Origin: Roseiarcus sp963836695
GTDB taxonomy: Bacteria > Pseudomonadota > Alphaproteobacteria > Rhizobiales > Beijerinckiaceae
Assembly (NCBI GenBank): GCA_963836695.1
Contig: CAWIKX010000014.1
Span: forward strand, 163,127 to 227,126
Direction of reading: 5' to 3'
DNA length: 64,000 nt
A program made the translations under genes and the position numbers. The notes beneath the pieces were generated by a model, which saw nothing but the letters and a program-made list of their open reading frames with translations, made no database searches and had not been told where the DNA came from. Positions 25,994 through 35,621 of this stretch are shown in pieces. How positions within the stretch are numbered: the stretch's first letter is position 1; each line of letters starts with the position of its first letter.

Positions 25994-27304
25994 CTACCCG
26001 TCGCCCCGCTCCTGACGAAGCTTGGCCCAGTATTCGATCCGCTTCTTGATCTCGCGCTCGAAGCCCCGCTCGACCGGCTCGTAGAGCGTCTGGCGGCCGA
26101 TCTTGTCCGGCCAATAGTTCTGACCACTGAACGCGTCGGGCTCGTCGTGATCGTATTTATAAGTTGCGCCGTAGCCCTCGCTCTTCATGAGCTTGGTCGG
26201 CGCGTTGAGGATGGTCTTCGGCGGCGCGAGCGAGCCATGCGCTTTTGCGAGCGCCTGAGCGGCCCCGAACGCCGCATACACCGCGTTCGATTTGGGCGCC
26301 GTCGCGACGTAGACGACTGCTTCAGCGATCGCGAGCTCCCCCTCGGGGCTCCCCAGAAAGTCGTACGTCTCTTTGGCGGCGTTGGCGACGACGAGCGCCT
26401 GCGGGTCGGCGAGACCGATGTCCTCGGACGCCATCCGCACAACGCGCCGCGCAATGAACAAAGGATTCTCGCCGGCGTCGAACATGCGCGCAAGATAATA
26501 GAGTGCAGCGTCCGGATCGGAGCCGCGGACGCATTTGTGCAAAGCCGAGATTAGATTGTAATGGCCGTCCTGGGCCTTGTCGTAAATCGGCGCGCGTCGC
26601 TGCACGATTTCAACGAGCTGCGTCGCGTCGAGCGTCTCGCCCGGACGCGCGGCCCGCCAGACTTCCTCGGCCAAGGTCAGGACAGCGCGGCCGTCCCCAT
26701 CAGCCATGCCGATGAGCGCCTCTCGCGCTTGGCCATCGAGCGGCAGGGGCTTGCCCATCACATGTTCGGCGCGCTCGATGAGCGCTTCGAGCGCCTCTGG
26801 GCCGAGCGGACGAAAAACCAGCACGCGGGCGCGCGACAACAAGGCCGCGTTGAGCTCGAACGATGGATTCTCTGTCGTTGCGCCGATGAGCGTGATCGAG
26901 CCGTCCTCCATCACGGGCAGGAAGGAATCCTGCTGCGCGCGATTGAAGCGATGGATCTCGTCGACGAACAAGAGCGTCCCCTGCCCCTGCGTACGACGCG
27001 CGCGGGCGGCCTCGAAAATCTTCTTCAATTCGGCGACGCCCGTATGGATCGCCGAGACCTGCACGAAAGCATCGTCGCGGGTCGCCCCAATGAGACGGGC
27101 GACCGTCGTCTTGCCACTACCGGGTGGCCCCCAGAAGATCATGGAGCCAAGTGACGGCGCGGCGAGCAAGCGCGTCAGCGCACCGTTAGGTCCCGTCAGG
27201 TGTTCCTGGCCCGAAACCTCGGCGAGCGTCATCGGCCGCAGCCGCTCGGCGAGGGGCGCCGGCGGCGGCTCAGGCTTAGGATCGAGGCCGTCGAGAAGAC
27301 TCAT
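25994..27304 (-). CDS. rarA: Replication-associated recombination protein A (MgsA/RarA AAA+ ATPase)
   Basis: Clamp-loader-like AAA+ ATPase acting at stalled replication forks, 436 residues. Walker A GPPGSGKTTVARLIG, Walker B LLFVDEIHRFNRAQQD, sensor 1 GATTENPSFELN, sensor 2 region DGDGRAVLTLAEE, and the C-terminal MgsA oligomerisation part (HKCVRGSDPDAALYYLARM, YGATYKYDHDEPDAF). Complete and unremarkable. Confidence 0.95.
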   Translation of the reverse strand: MSLLDGLDPKPEPPPAPLAERLRPMTLAEVSGQEHLTGPNGALTRLLAAPSLGSMIFWGPPGSGKTTVARLIGATRDDAFVQVSAIHTGVAELKKIFEAARARRTQGQGTLLFVDEIHRFNRAQQDSFLPVMEDGSITLIGATTENPSFELNAALLSRARVLVFRPLGPEALEALIERAEHVMGKPLPLDGQAREALIGMADGDGRAVLTLAEEVWRAARPGETLDATQLVEIVQRRAPIYDKAQDGHYNLISALHKCVRGSDPDAALYYLARMFDAGENPLFIARRVVRMASEDIGLADPQALVVANAAKETYDFLGSPEGELAIAEAVVYVATAPKSNAVYAAFGAAQALAKAHGSLAPPKTILNAPTKLMKSEGYGATYKYDHDEPDAFSGQNYWPDKIGRQTLYEPVERGFEREIKKRIEYWAKLRQERGDG

Positions 27305-27381
27305 GGCGAGCTTTGTCCCGCGCGCAAGCCCTGCTGTCCAGCCGGCCGCACTCCCGCTTGCCGGCCGCTCACGGGTAGCCC

Positions 27382-28602
27382 ATGTTCACCATTCCATTCG
27401 AACCCAAGAGCCGGCTGATGAGTTCATTCGCCCTGCCCTACGCCCCGTCCGAGACGTTGGGGTTCATTCCGCAAAGGCTCGAGCGGCTCACTGCAATCAT
27501 GGCTCGTCAGGTCGAGGAGAAGAAGGCGCCTGGGGTCTCGATGCTGATCGCCCGCCACGGCAGGATCGCTTATCGACAAATGGTCGGCGCTTTGCGCCCC
27601 GGCGGCCCACAAATGACCGACGACGCGATCTTCCGCATCTATTCGATGACGAAGCCGATCGTCTCGGTCGCGACAATGATGCTGGTGGAGGAAGGACGAC
27701 TTCTCATCACCGATCCGATCTCGAAATATATCCCCGCCTTCGCCAACGTGAAGGTCGGCGTCGCCAACGGCGACAAGCTCGACCTTGCGCCGCCCAAGCG
27801 ACCGATCACCGTCCAGGACCTCATGCGCCACACCTCCGGCTTGACCTACGGCTTCACCGGCGCGTCACCTGTCCAGAAGCTGGTCAAGGCGGCGAATGTC
27901 GCGGATCCGAACCGGACTTCAGCGGAAAATATCGAGGCGCTCGCGGCGCTTTCGCTCATGTATCAACCGGGCGAGGTCTGGGAGTACGGTCTCTCGACCG
28001 ACGTGCTCGGTCGAATTGTCGAGATTGTCGAGGGCGCTCCGCTTGGCGACGTCTTGCAACGTCGCCTGTTTGGCCCGCTCGACATGGTCGATACGGCCTT
28101 CTATACGCCCGAATCGAAACTCAGCCGACGCGCTGACCCGTTCTCCTTCGATTTCATGAAAGCGGCCGGGGCCGACACACGCGCTTCGACCTCGCCGCCG
28201 AAATTCGAGTCCGGCGGCGGCGGCCTCATGTCGACGCTCGCCGACTACACGCGGTTCGTCGCCATGCTGAGCTTTGGCGGGACACTTGACGGGGCACGGA
28301 TTCTTGGGGCTCGGACCCTCGCTTTCATGACGAGCGACCACCTCGATGCGAGTGTGAGGAAGGGCCACTACCTGCTGTGGCCCGGGCATAGCTTCGGCCT
28401 CGGCTTCGCGGTTCGCACCGATCTGGGCCAGGCGCCGACGGCGGGCAGCGTCGGCGAATTCTTCTGGGGTGGGATGATGGGCACGGCGTTCTGGGTGTCG
28501 CCGCGCGACTCCCTGTTCGCCGTGCTCATGGTTCAGACGCCCGAGAACCGCGAATATTTCCGCGTGCTGTTCCGAAACCTCGTCAGCGCCGCGATCGCAT
28601 GA
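27382..28602 (+). CDS. Serine hydrolase, class C beta-lactamase-like
   Basis: A 406-residue penicillin-binding/esterase-fold enzyme. Catalytic SxxK is SMTK (FRIYSMTKPIVSVATMMLVEEG), the YxN position reads YGLSTDVLG, and ESGGGGLMSTLADYTRF plus HSFGLGFAVRTD mark the C-terminal lobe. No signal peptide is visible, so it is probably a cytoplasmic esterase/transesterase (EstB-like) rather than a beta-lactamase. An alternative ATG at 27418 starts closer to the conserved part. Confidence 0.83.
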   Translation: MFTIPFEPKSRLMSSFALPYAPSETLGFIPQRLERLTAIMARQVEEKKAPGVSMLIARHGRIAYRQMVGALRPGGPQMTDDAIFRIYSMTKPIVSVATMMLVEEGRLLITDPISKYIPAFANVKVGVANGDKLDLAPPKRPITVQDLMRHTSGLTYGFTGASPVQKLVKAANVADPNRTSAENIEALAALSLMYQPGEVWEYGLSTDVLGRIVEIVEGAPLGDVLQRRLFGPLDMVDTAFYTPESKLSRRADPFSFDFMKAAGADTRASTSPPKFESGGGGLMSTLADYTRFVAMLSFGGTLDGARILGARTLAFMTSDHLDASVRKGHYLLWPGHSFGLGFAVRTDLGQAPTAGSVGEFFWGGMMGTAFWVSPRDSLFAVLMVQTPENREYFRVLFRNLVSAAIA

Positions 28603-28617
28603 CCGCCGGGACGCGGC

Positions 28618-29055
28618 TCACCACACGCCGATGTTGGCCGCCGACGCCCACGGCTCTGCCGGCGCCTTCGGCTCGCCCTTCTGGATGAGCTCGATTGAGA
28701 TGTTGTCGGGCGTGCGAATGAAGGCCATGTGACCGTCGCGCGGCGGGCGGTTGATGGTCACCCCGCCCTTCTGAAGCTTGGCGCAAAGCGCATAGATGTC
28801 GTCGACGGCATAGGCGAGATGGCCGAAATTGCGGCCGCCTTTGTATTCCTCGGGGTCCCAATTGTAGGTAAGTTCAACAGTCGGCTTCCGGCTCGTCTTC
28901 GCCTGCTCAGCATCATCAGAGGCGGCGAGAAACACCAGCGTGTAGCGACCCTTCTCATTTTCGATGCGCCGCGTCTCGGCAAAACCCATGAGCTCGAAGA
29001 ACGCGATTGTGGCCTTAAGGTCCGTCACGCGGATCATCGTATGCAAATATTCCAT
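28618..29055 (-). CDS. gloA: Glyoxalase I-like VOC-superfamily protein
   Basis: A 145-residue lactoylglutathione-lyase-type protein. Putative metal ligands occur in family positions: His5 in EYLHTMIRV, Glu in VELTYNWDPEEY, His in NFGHLAYAVDD and Glu in ISIELIQKGE. The LELTYNWG-like motif is typical of true GloA. CGAGGA precedes ATG 29055, so the longer frame to 29172 is not used. It would act with glutathione made through gshA in methylglyoxal detoxification. Confidence 0.85.
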   Translation of the reverse strand: MEYLHTMIRVTDLKATIAFFELMGFAETRRIENEKGRYTLVFLAASDDAEQAKTSRKPTVELTYNWDPEEYKGGRNFGHLAYAVDDIYALCAKLQKGGVTINRPPRDGHMAFIRTPDNISIELIQKGEPKAPAEPWASAANIGVW

Positions 29056-29147
29056 AGATTCCTCGTAGGGTTTGCTTCGTTTATGGCTTCGGAGCATAAC
29101 GCCTTCAACCTTGAGGGGAAGCCCCCCGGACACGTGGACGACTCGTT

Positions 29148-30548
29148 TTGGCGACAGAGCCGCGCCATCCAACCGAGGACCACTCGACCCTGAAGCAGCG
29201 CGCGGCGGCGGCCTCGATCGTCGCGAGCACCATCCTGGCCGTGCTCAAGCTCATGGCGGGCATGGCGTCCGGCTCACTTGCGCTTCTTTCGGAAGGCGCC
29301 CACAATACAATCGACATCGGTGCAAGCGCCCTCACACTTTTCGCGGTGCGCGAGGCCGACAAGCCCGCCGACGCCGATCATCCCTTCGGCCACGCCAAGA
29401 TCGAGGCGGTGGCGGCCTTGGCCGAGACCGGCCTCTTGGCCGCGCTTTCGATCGGCGTCGCGATCCAGGCCTTCCAGCGTATCCGTGGCGGCGACGCTGA
29501 GGTCGACGTCGGCGCGTTCGCCATCGGTGCGATCTTGGTTTCGATCGTCGTCGACATCGTGCGCTGGCGCGCGCTGACCTATGCCGCGCGCACGACTTCG
29601 AGCCACGCGCTCGCCGCTGATGCGCTTCATTATTCGAGTGATCTCGTCGCGTCCGTTCTGGTCCTCGCAGGCCTCGTCGCGACCCGCGCGGGAGTTCCCC
29701 ACGCCGATGCTCTGGCGGCAATCGGCGTCGCTGGCTTCATTGCCATCGCGGGTTATCGCCTGGGCCGAACAACGATCGATGCGCTCGTCGATCGCGCTCC
29801 CGACGGGCTGACTGACGCGATCAAGAGCTTGGTCATGCACGATACGGGCGTCGCTGGAATCGAGGCGATTCGGTTGAGGCCAAGCGGCGCCAAGATCGTG
29901 GGTGACGTCGTCGTCTCGGTGTCGCGCACCCTACCGCTCGAGCGCGTGGCGGAGATCAAGGCGGAGCTGCAAACACGGATCGCCCGAAAATGGCCGCAGG
30001 CCGAACTGACGATTACCGCCAATCCGCTCGCGCTTGACGATGAGACGATCCTCGAGCGGGTGCTGGTAATAGCCGCGCGCCGCGGCCTGCCGGTGCACCA
30101 CGTAACCATCCAGGACATTGAAGAGCGCAAGACTGTAGCTCTCGATCTCGAGGTCGATGGCGCGATGACGCTCGGCGAGGCCCATCGGCTCGCGTCCGAG
30201 CTTGAAGATGCGATCGCCGCGGAGATCGGCAACGACGTCGAGGTCGAGACCCATATCGAGCCGGCCGAGCCGGAGGCTCGTGGGCAATTGGCGGAGCCTG
30301 GCCTCGCGCAACGCATCGAAGCCTTGCTTGCCGCCGCGGCCGCCGAGCAGGGGCGCGTGCGCGACATCCACGATGTGCGGGTGCGCGAGACTTCGGGCGG
30401 CGTGTTCGTTCTCTTTCATTGCCGCGTCGATCCGTCGACGCCGGTCAAGACTGTTCACGACGCTGTCGATTCGCTCGAACGCTCGGTCAAGGAATTTTTT
30501 CCTGAAGCGCGCCGGGTCGTGGGGCACGCGGAGCCAAGGGGCGCGTAG
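29148..30548 (+). CDS. Cation diffusion facilitator with an extended C-terminal region
   Basis: CDF metal-proton antiporter, 466 residues against about 300 for typical members. The membrane part (residues 1-205) has metal-site motifs SEGAHNTIDIG and AADALHYSSD. The C-terminal 250 residues appear to hold three successive ZT-dimerisation-like units (starting near GVAGIEAIRLRPSG, GLPVHHVTIQDI and RVRDIHDVRVRE). TTG start at 29148. Likely export of a divalent metal (Zn, Fe, Co, Mn or Ni). Confidence 0.85.
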   Translation: MATEPRHPTEDHSTLKQRAAAASIVASTILAVLKLMAGMASGSLALLSEGAHNTIDIGASALTLFAVREADKPADADHPFGHAKIEAVAALAETGLLAALSIGVAIQAFQRIRGGDAEVDVGAFAIGAILVSIVVDIVRWRALTYAARTTSSHALAADALHYSSDLVASVLVLAGLVATRAGVPHADALAAIGVAGFIAIAGYRLGRTTIDALVDRAPDGLTDAIKSLVMHDTGVAGIEAIRLRPSGAKIVGDVVVSVSRTLPLERVAEIKAELQTRIARKWPQAELTITANPLALDDETILERVLVIAARRGLPVHHVTIQDIEERKTVALDLEVDGAMTLGEAHRLASELEDAIAAEIGNDVEVETHIEPAEPEARGQLAEPGLAQRIEALLAAAAAEQGRVRDIHDVRVRETSGGVFVLFHCRVDPSTPVKTVHDAVDSLERSVKEFFPEARRVVGHAEPRGA

Positions 30549-30625
30549 GCGCCCACTCGACTCCGCCCGCTCACGGTGCTTCGATGCGGCCGCTCATCCT
30601 GATCATCGGCGCGAGGGAAAATCCG

Positions 30626-30970
30626 ATGCTTCGAGTCACAGCGCTGTTGTGGGTTCTTATCGCAATGAACGCCGCCACCGCGGCGGAAGAGGACAAGCAA
30701 GACACCGTCCAGGTCCATGGCAAGTCGCTCACACTTAGCTGTGCAGAATGGAAGCGCAGTCAGGATGGGTCGTGGACCAACACCGGCCCTCTGCTTGTCG
30801 GGACAGACACGGTGACCAGCGTGACCTTGCGCGGCGCGAAGGAGACTCAAGCCTTAGAGACGAAGTGCGCAAACGGGTCGAGTCCTCCCGCCGCGCCCGC
30901 GCGAAGCGACGATGCGACGAAGCACGCGAGACATAGGCGTCGCCTTGCACAGCCGGCCGATGGGACGTAG
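30626..30970 (+). CDS. Secreted hypothetical protein
   Basis: A 114-residue product from ATG 30626 with GAGGG upstream. Signal peptide LRVTALLWVLIAMNAATAA is followed by EEDKQDTVQVHGKSLTLSC and WKRSQDGSWTNTGPLLVGTD, with two Cys, then a Pro/Ala-rich and strongly basic tail (KHARHRRRL). The family is not recognised. Confidence 0.5.
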   Translation: MLRVTALLWVLIAMNAATAAEEDKQDTVQVHGKSLTLSCAEWKRSQDGSWTNTGPLLVGTDTVTSVTLRGAKETQALETKCANGSSPPAAPARSDDATKHARHRRRLAQPADGT

Positions 30971-31082
30971 CGACCCGCGCAAGCTTGCGCGCGTGGCCGG
31001 TCACGACCGGTCACGCCGATGGGGAGCAGTCTGAAGCGCCGCTTTCGGGCTTCTGTCATACTGCGCTATTCAAGGAGAGGCG

Positions 31083-32234
31083 ATGACCGAAACCCGGCCG
31101 ACGAGTGACGCTGCAGCCGAGACCACCGCCCCAGGCTGGCGGAGCCACTGGCTCTATCCGGTCCTCAGGATCGCCTTCCTCATCTTCGCCGCCTGGCTCA
31201 TCTGGTACACGGCGGGACACTGGGACCGCTGGACGGGCGCCGCGCGTTTGGAATCGACCGACGACGCCTTCGTTGCGGGCGACGTAACGCCGCTCTCCGC
31301 GCGCGTGTCCGGATACATCACGGAAATGCCGGTCAACGATTTCCAGACTGTTCGCAAGGACGACTTGATCGCGGTCATCGATCCGTCCGATTACAAGGCC
31401 CAGCTTGACCTGGCTCAAGCCAATCTCGCCGCGGCTGAGGCCACGTTCGCCAATCTGCAAAACCAGCGCGCCGTCCAGCAGGCGCTCGTCCGGGAGGCGG
31501 AGGCGACGATCGATGGGGCCGAGGCCGACGTTCTGCGCTATCAGCTCGAGGATCAACGCCAGCGCAACCTATACAAAACCGGAATCGCCGGCACGCAACA
31601 GCTAGTCGAACAGGCCGACGCCAACGCGACGAAAGCGATTGCGCAGCGACGACTGAACCAAGCGCAGCTCGATCAGCAGAAGGCGGCGCTGGCGGCGATC
31701 GACATTCAGGAGAAGCAGCTGCGCGCCCAAATACAGGCAACGGAGGCGCAAGTCGCGCTGGCTTCAGACAATTTGCGCTACACGCGCATTCTGTCGCCCG
31801 CCGATGGGCTCGTGGGCCAGCGTCAGGTGCGCCTGGGCCAATTCGTCAATGTGGGGACGCAAGTGATCGCCGTCCTTCCGCTGCCGAACATCTGGGCCGT
31901 TGCGAACTTCAAGGAGACGCAGATGACCAACATCCGCGTCGGCCAGCCGGCCCGCGTGACTGTCGACGCCTTCCCCGACCTCAAGCTCACCGGCCACGTG
32001 GACAGTTGGTCGCCCGGCACCGGCAGCACCTTCGCGCTGCTCCCGCCGGACAATGCGACTGGGAACTTCACCAAAGTGGTCCAGCGCGTGCCCGTAAAGA
32101 TTGTGCTCGACCACAACCCTTCGCTGGGAGCGCTGGTGAGGCCCGGCATGTCGGTCGAAGCCACGGTCGACACCGGCGGCGCCGCCGCGCAGAGCGGAGG
32201 CGCGGCGACGAGCGAGGCGGCGCCTCGCCCATGA
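31083..32234 (+). CDS. emrA: HlyD/EmrA-family membrane fusion protein
   Basis: Periplasmic adaptor of a tripartite drug efflux pump, 383 residues. One N-terminal membrane helix (LYPVLRIAFLIFAAWLIWYT), then the biotinyl-lipoyl half SARVSGYITEMPVNDFQTVRKDDLIAVID, a long Ala/Gln-rich coiled hairpin (residues 105-230), and the second lipoyl half RILSPADGLVGQRQVRLGQ. Its stop overlaps the start of the following transporter gene by four bases. Confidence 0.9.
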   Translation: MTETRPTSDAAAETTAPGWRSHWLYPVLRIAFLIFAAWLIWYTAGHWDRWTGAARLESTDDAFVAGDVTPLSARVSGYITEMPVNDFQTVRKDDLIAVIDPSDYKAQLDLAQANLAAAEATFANLQNQRAVQQALVREAEATIDGAEADVLRYQLEDQRQRNLYKTGIAGTQQLVEQADANATKAIAQRRLNQAQLDQQKAALAAIDIQEKQLRAQIQATEAQVALASDNLRYTRILSPADGLVGQRQVRLGQFVNVGTQVIAVLPLPNIWAVANFKETQMTNIRVGQPARVTVDAFPDLKLTGHVDSWSPGTGSTFALLPPDNATGNFTKVVQRVPVKIVLDHNPSLGALVRPGMSVEATVDTGGAAAQSGGAATSEAAPRP

Positions 32235-33860
32235 CCGCGGTCTCCGCCCCGCTTGCTTCGGTGGAGGCGGAGGTCCGCCTGCCCGTGCCGATCACCTGCG
32301 CCGGCATCGCTGCCCAAGCCGGCGGAACCCGATATATCCGGCTCGACGCCGATTCACTCAGGCCCTATGTCGGCATCCTGGGCGTTCTGATCGGCGCGCT
32401 GCTCTCCACGATCGGCAGCCGCATTACGACCTTTGGGCTCGCGGACCTGCGCGGCGGGCTGCACTTCGGGTTCGACGAAGGCGCGTGGATGACGACGAGC
32501 TTCGGCGTCGGGCAGATGCTCGTCGGAGTCGCGTGCCCCTATCTCGGCGCCATCTTCAGCGTCAGGCGTGTGCTTCTGCACGGAATGGCGCTCCTGTTCG
32601 TCGCCAGCCTGCTCGCGCCATTGTCGCCCAATCTCAACGCCTTCTTGACCGCCCAGTTTCTTGCCGGAGTTGGCGCCGGAACCTTCATCCCGCTCACCAT
32701 CGGCTTCATCGTCCGCAATGTGCCACAGCGTCTCGTCGTCTACGGGCTAGCCGTCTATGCGATGAACTCCGAGCTGTCGCAGAATGTCGCGGCCTCGCTT
32801 GAGGGCTGGTACTCAGACAGCGTGTCGTGGCGGTGGATCGAATGGCAATATTGCGCCGCCTTGCCGATCATGTTCGCCTGCATCTGGTATGGAGCGCCGC
32901 GCGAGAAGGTCAACACCAGCCTCCTTAAGGACCTTGACTGGCCTGGGCTCGTCTATTCCGGGCTCGGTTTCGCTCTGCTTTACGCAGGCCTCGATCAGGG
33001 CAACCGCCTCGACTGGGCTAACAACGGCCTCGTCAATGGGCTTTTGCTGGCGGGAGGCCTGCTCACGATCGCCTTCGTGGTGCGCGAGCTGATCGCGGAA
33101 AGGCCGTTCCTGAATCTTCGGTTGCTCACCCGAGAAGGGCTTGTGCCGATCCTGCTTTTGGTGACCGGCTTTCGCTTCATCATCCTCTCGACCGCTTATA
33201 TCATTCCGACCTACCTCCAGGTGGTGCAGAATTACCGCGAGCTGCAAGTCGGCGCCGTCCTGCTCTGGATCGCCCTGCCGCAACTTGCGATCGTCCTGCC
33301 GCTCGGCTGGCTTCTGCAGCGTGTCGACGCCCGTCTAACGCTCACGCTCGGGGCGATTTTGATCGGCGTCGCCTGTCTGATGGGGACTGGGCTCACCACC
33401 GATTGGGCGACCAACGATTTTCTCCCGTCACAGGTTCTGCAGGCGATCGGTCAATCCTTCGCGCTAACGTCTGTCGTCGTGCTGGCGGTAAGGTCGATGC
33501 ATCCGGCGGACGTTCTGACAATTGGCACCATGTTCCAGACCAGCCGCCTCTTTGGCGGCGAGATCGGAACCGCCTTCATGCAGACCTTCGTGCGTATGCG
33601 CGAGCAGATTCATTCCAATCTCATCGGTCTGCATGTCGACAGCCTTGGCGGCATGACCGCCGATCGATCTCGCGGCGTATCGCAATGCTGTCGGCGCACA
33701 TTCGAGCGATGCCGCGCTCGCCGCGGAGCGTGCGACGAGCCTGCTTGCATCCACCGTGGCGAAGCAAGCCGCGGTTCTCGCCTATATCGACGGATTTCTC
33801 GCCGCGGCGGTCGGCGCCCTCGTCTGCCTCCTGCTCACCGCCTTACTGAGGCGGCATTGA
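32231..33860 (+). CDS. emrB: DHA2/EmrB-type MFS drug exporter (one-base insertion near the 3' end)
   Basis: Fourteen-helix proton-driven drug exporter, 542 residues after repair, translationally coupled to emrA (ATGA overlap). Typical sequence includes GVLIGALLSTIGSRITTFGLAD and GVACPYLGAIFSVRRVLL. The C-terminus as given derails after SLGGMTADR. Removing one base from the 33666-33671 segment (gatctc, plausibly gactc) restores DRLAAYRNAVG and a final helix AAVGALVCLLLTALLRRH ending at TGA 33858-33860. Confidence 0.88.
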
Positions 33861-33915
33861 GGACCGTTTACGCGGCCGCAGAGGCGTCGCGCCATCCGCG
33901 AGCTTTTGCGCTAGT

Positions 33916-34710
33916 ATGGCGCCCATGACAGACAAGGTCAGGCGGCGGCTCACGACGCTCCTTTGCGCCGATGCCGCAGGATACACCCGCCTCATGGGGG
34001 CGGACGAAGCGGGCACGCTCGCGACGCTGCGCCGCCGCCGCGCCGCCATGGCGACGCTGATCGAGCGCCACGAGGGGCGCATCGTCAACACCTGGGGCGA
34101 CGCCGTCATCGCCGAATTCGCCAGCGTCGTCGAAGCGGTGCAATGCGCCGTCGAGACGCAGCAGGAACTCTCCAGTCACAACGACGAACTGCCGGAAGAG
34201 CAGCGGATGAATTTTCGCATCGGCATCAATCTGGGGGACGTGATGCTGGAGGGCGACGATGTCTATGGCGACGGCGTCAATATCGCGGCCCGACTGCAGG
34301 AGCTGGCCGAACCTGGGGGCATCCTGATATCCGGCCCGGTGTATGAACAGGTGCACAACAAACTGTCCATCGGGTTCGACTGCCTCGGCGAACAGCGCTT
34401 GAAGAACGTCGCCAATCCGGTGACGGGCTATCGCGTCCTTCAAGGGGGCGCGCCCTCGCGGCCACAGACGCCGCCAGAGATGATGAGAACCGCCCAGGCG
34501 GCTCCCGAAGGCGCCGCGTTTGGCCTTTCTCGCGCCTGGGAATGGTACGCGAGGCTGCCTCGTGTCAGCGCCGTTATGATCACCATCGCGGTCTTCTTGT
34601 TTGTGGTCAACATGTTCAGCGGCCCTCGCCATATCTGGTTTCACTGGCCGGTCGCCGTGCTCCTGTTGATCGCGGTTTTGCGCGCCCGGCGCAGGAGTGG
34701 GCCGCCATAG
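33916..34710 (+). CDS. Class III adenylate/guanylate cyclase with C-terminal membrane anchor
   Basis: A 264-residue protein. The cyclase domain occupies residues 10-175: LLCADAAGYTRLMGADE (metal Asp), IVNTWGDAVIAEF, IGINLGDVM, and YGDGVNIAARLQELAE with both the Asn and Arg of the N-x-x-x-R motif. Two hydrophobic helices end the protein (VSAVMITIAVFLFVVNMF and HWPVAVLLLIAVLRA). The Lys that selects adenine is not clear, so the product (cAMP or cGMP) is unassigned. Confidence 0.83.
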   Translation: MAPMTDKVRRRLTTLLCADAAGYTRLMGADEAGTLATLRRRRAAMATLIERHEGRIVNTWGDAVIAEFASVVEAVQCAVETQQELSSHNDELPEEQRMNFRIGINLGDVMLEGDDVYGDGVNIAARLQELAEPGGILISGPVYEQVHNKLSIGFDCLGEQRLKNVANPVTGYRVLQGGAPSRPQTPPEMMRTAQAAPEGAAFGLSRAWEWYARLPRVSAVMITIAVFLFVVNMFSGPRHIWFHWPVAVLLLIAVLRARRRSGPP

Positions 34711-34878
34711 AGATCAGGGACTCGCTTAAGAATGGCATGGATTGGCTCGACGCAGATCCCTTGGCTTGGATGAGTCTCACTGAAGCCCGGCGATTGCCTT
34801 TCTCGGCAGGCGGGACAGCGTTGAGCCCACCGCGGTTGGCGCGGACGTCGACACGCGTTCAACTTTGGAGCTATTCGC

Positions 34879-35475
34879 ATGCGATCCGACATCGTTCCTG
34901 GCGCCGTCTTCCCTGATTACGAGCTTTCTGACCACACCGCGAAACGCCGCCAGCTGTCAGAGCTTCAAGGACAGCATCCGATGGTTCTCGTTCTCAGCCG
35001 AGGGGGCTACTGTCCCAAGGACCGCCGACAAGCCGAAGGCCTTGTTCAACTCCATCGCGAGATGGAGGTCGGCTATTGCAGGCTCGTTACAATAAGCACC
35101 GACAGCATCGTCGAGACGAATGAATATCGCAGTGGAATCGGCGCTCACTGGCCTTTTCTCTCCGACCCGAGGCGCACCGTCCAAAAGGACTTGGACATCG
35201 CCGAATACACCGACCTGGCCCACAACCCGATGATTCCGCACACGATTGTGCTCGAGACCGGTCTCGTCGTCTATAAAATCTATAACGGCTATTGGTTCTT
35301 CGGCCGCCCGACGACTGAGGATCTCCGCCAGGACCTGCGCGTAGTCACCAGGAAGTGTCGCCCGGATTGGGACATCACAACGCCCGAGCTCAAAGCGGCT
35401 TGGGAGCAAGGCCACAAGGAACGCTTCTATCCGTACGGCAAGACCTACGCCCAAACGATCGGCGAGCAGGATTGA
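34879..35475 (+). CDS. Redoxin/AhpC-TSA-domain peroxiredoxin-like protein
   Basis: A 198-residue thioredoxin-fold protein. IVPGAVFPDYELSDHTAKR leads to VLVLSRGGYCPKDRRQAEG, where the peroxidatic Cys would sit, followed by ITISTDS and HWPFLSDPRRTVQKDLDIAE. No clear resolving Cys pair. The preceding 170 bases show no gene. Confidence 0.8.
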   Translation: MRSDIVPGAVFPDYELSDHTAKRRQLSELQGQHPMVLVLSRGGYCPKDRRQAEGLVQLHREMEVGYCRLVTISTDSIVETNEYRSGIGAHWPFLSDPRRTVQKDLDIAEYTDLAHNPMIPHTIVLETGLVVYKIYNGYWFFGRPTTEDLRQDLRVVTRKCRPDWDITTPELKAAWEQGHKERFYPYGKTYAQTIGEQD

Positions 35476-35621
35476 GCGAGTGGGTAGGCCAAACCTAGCT
35501 TGGCCGCCAAGCCCGGCGCGGCTTCATAGCGCCCATTTTGGCTGTGCGAGCGGCCCAGCGATAGCCGGCGCTAACGGACCCGAGACTTGTGGTTGGCTCA
35601 TAACACCGAATAAGTGGCTCA

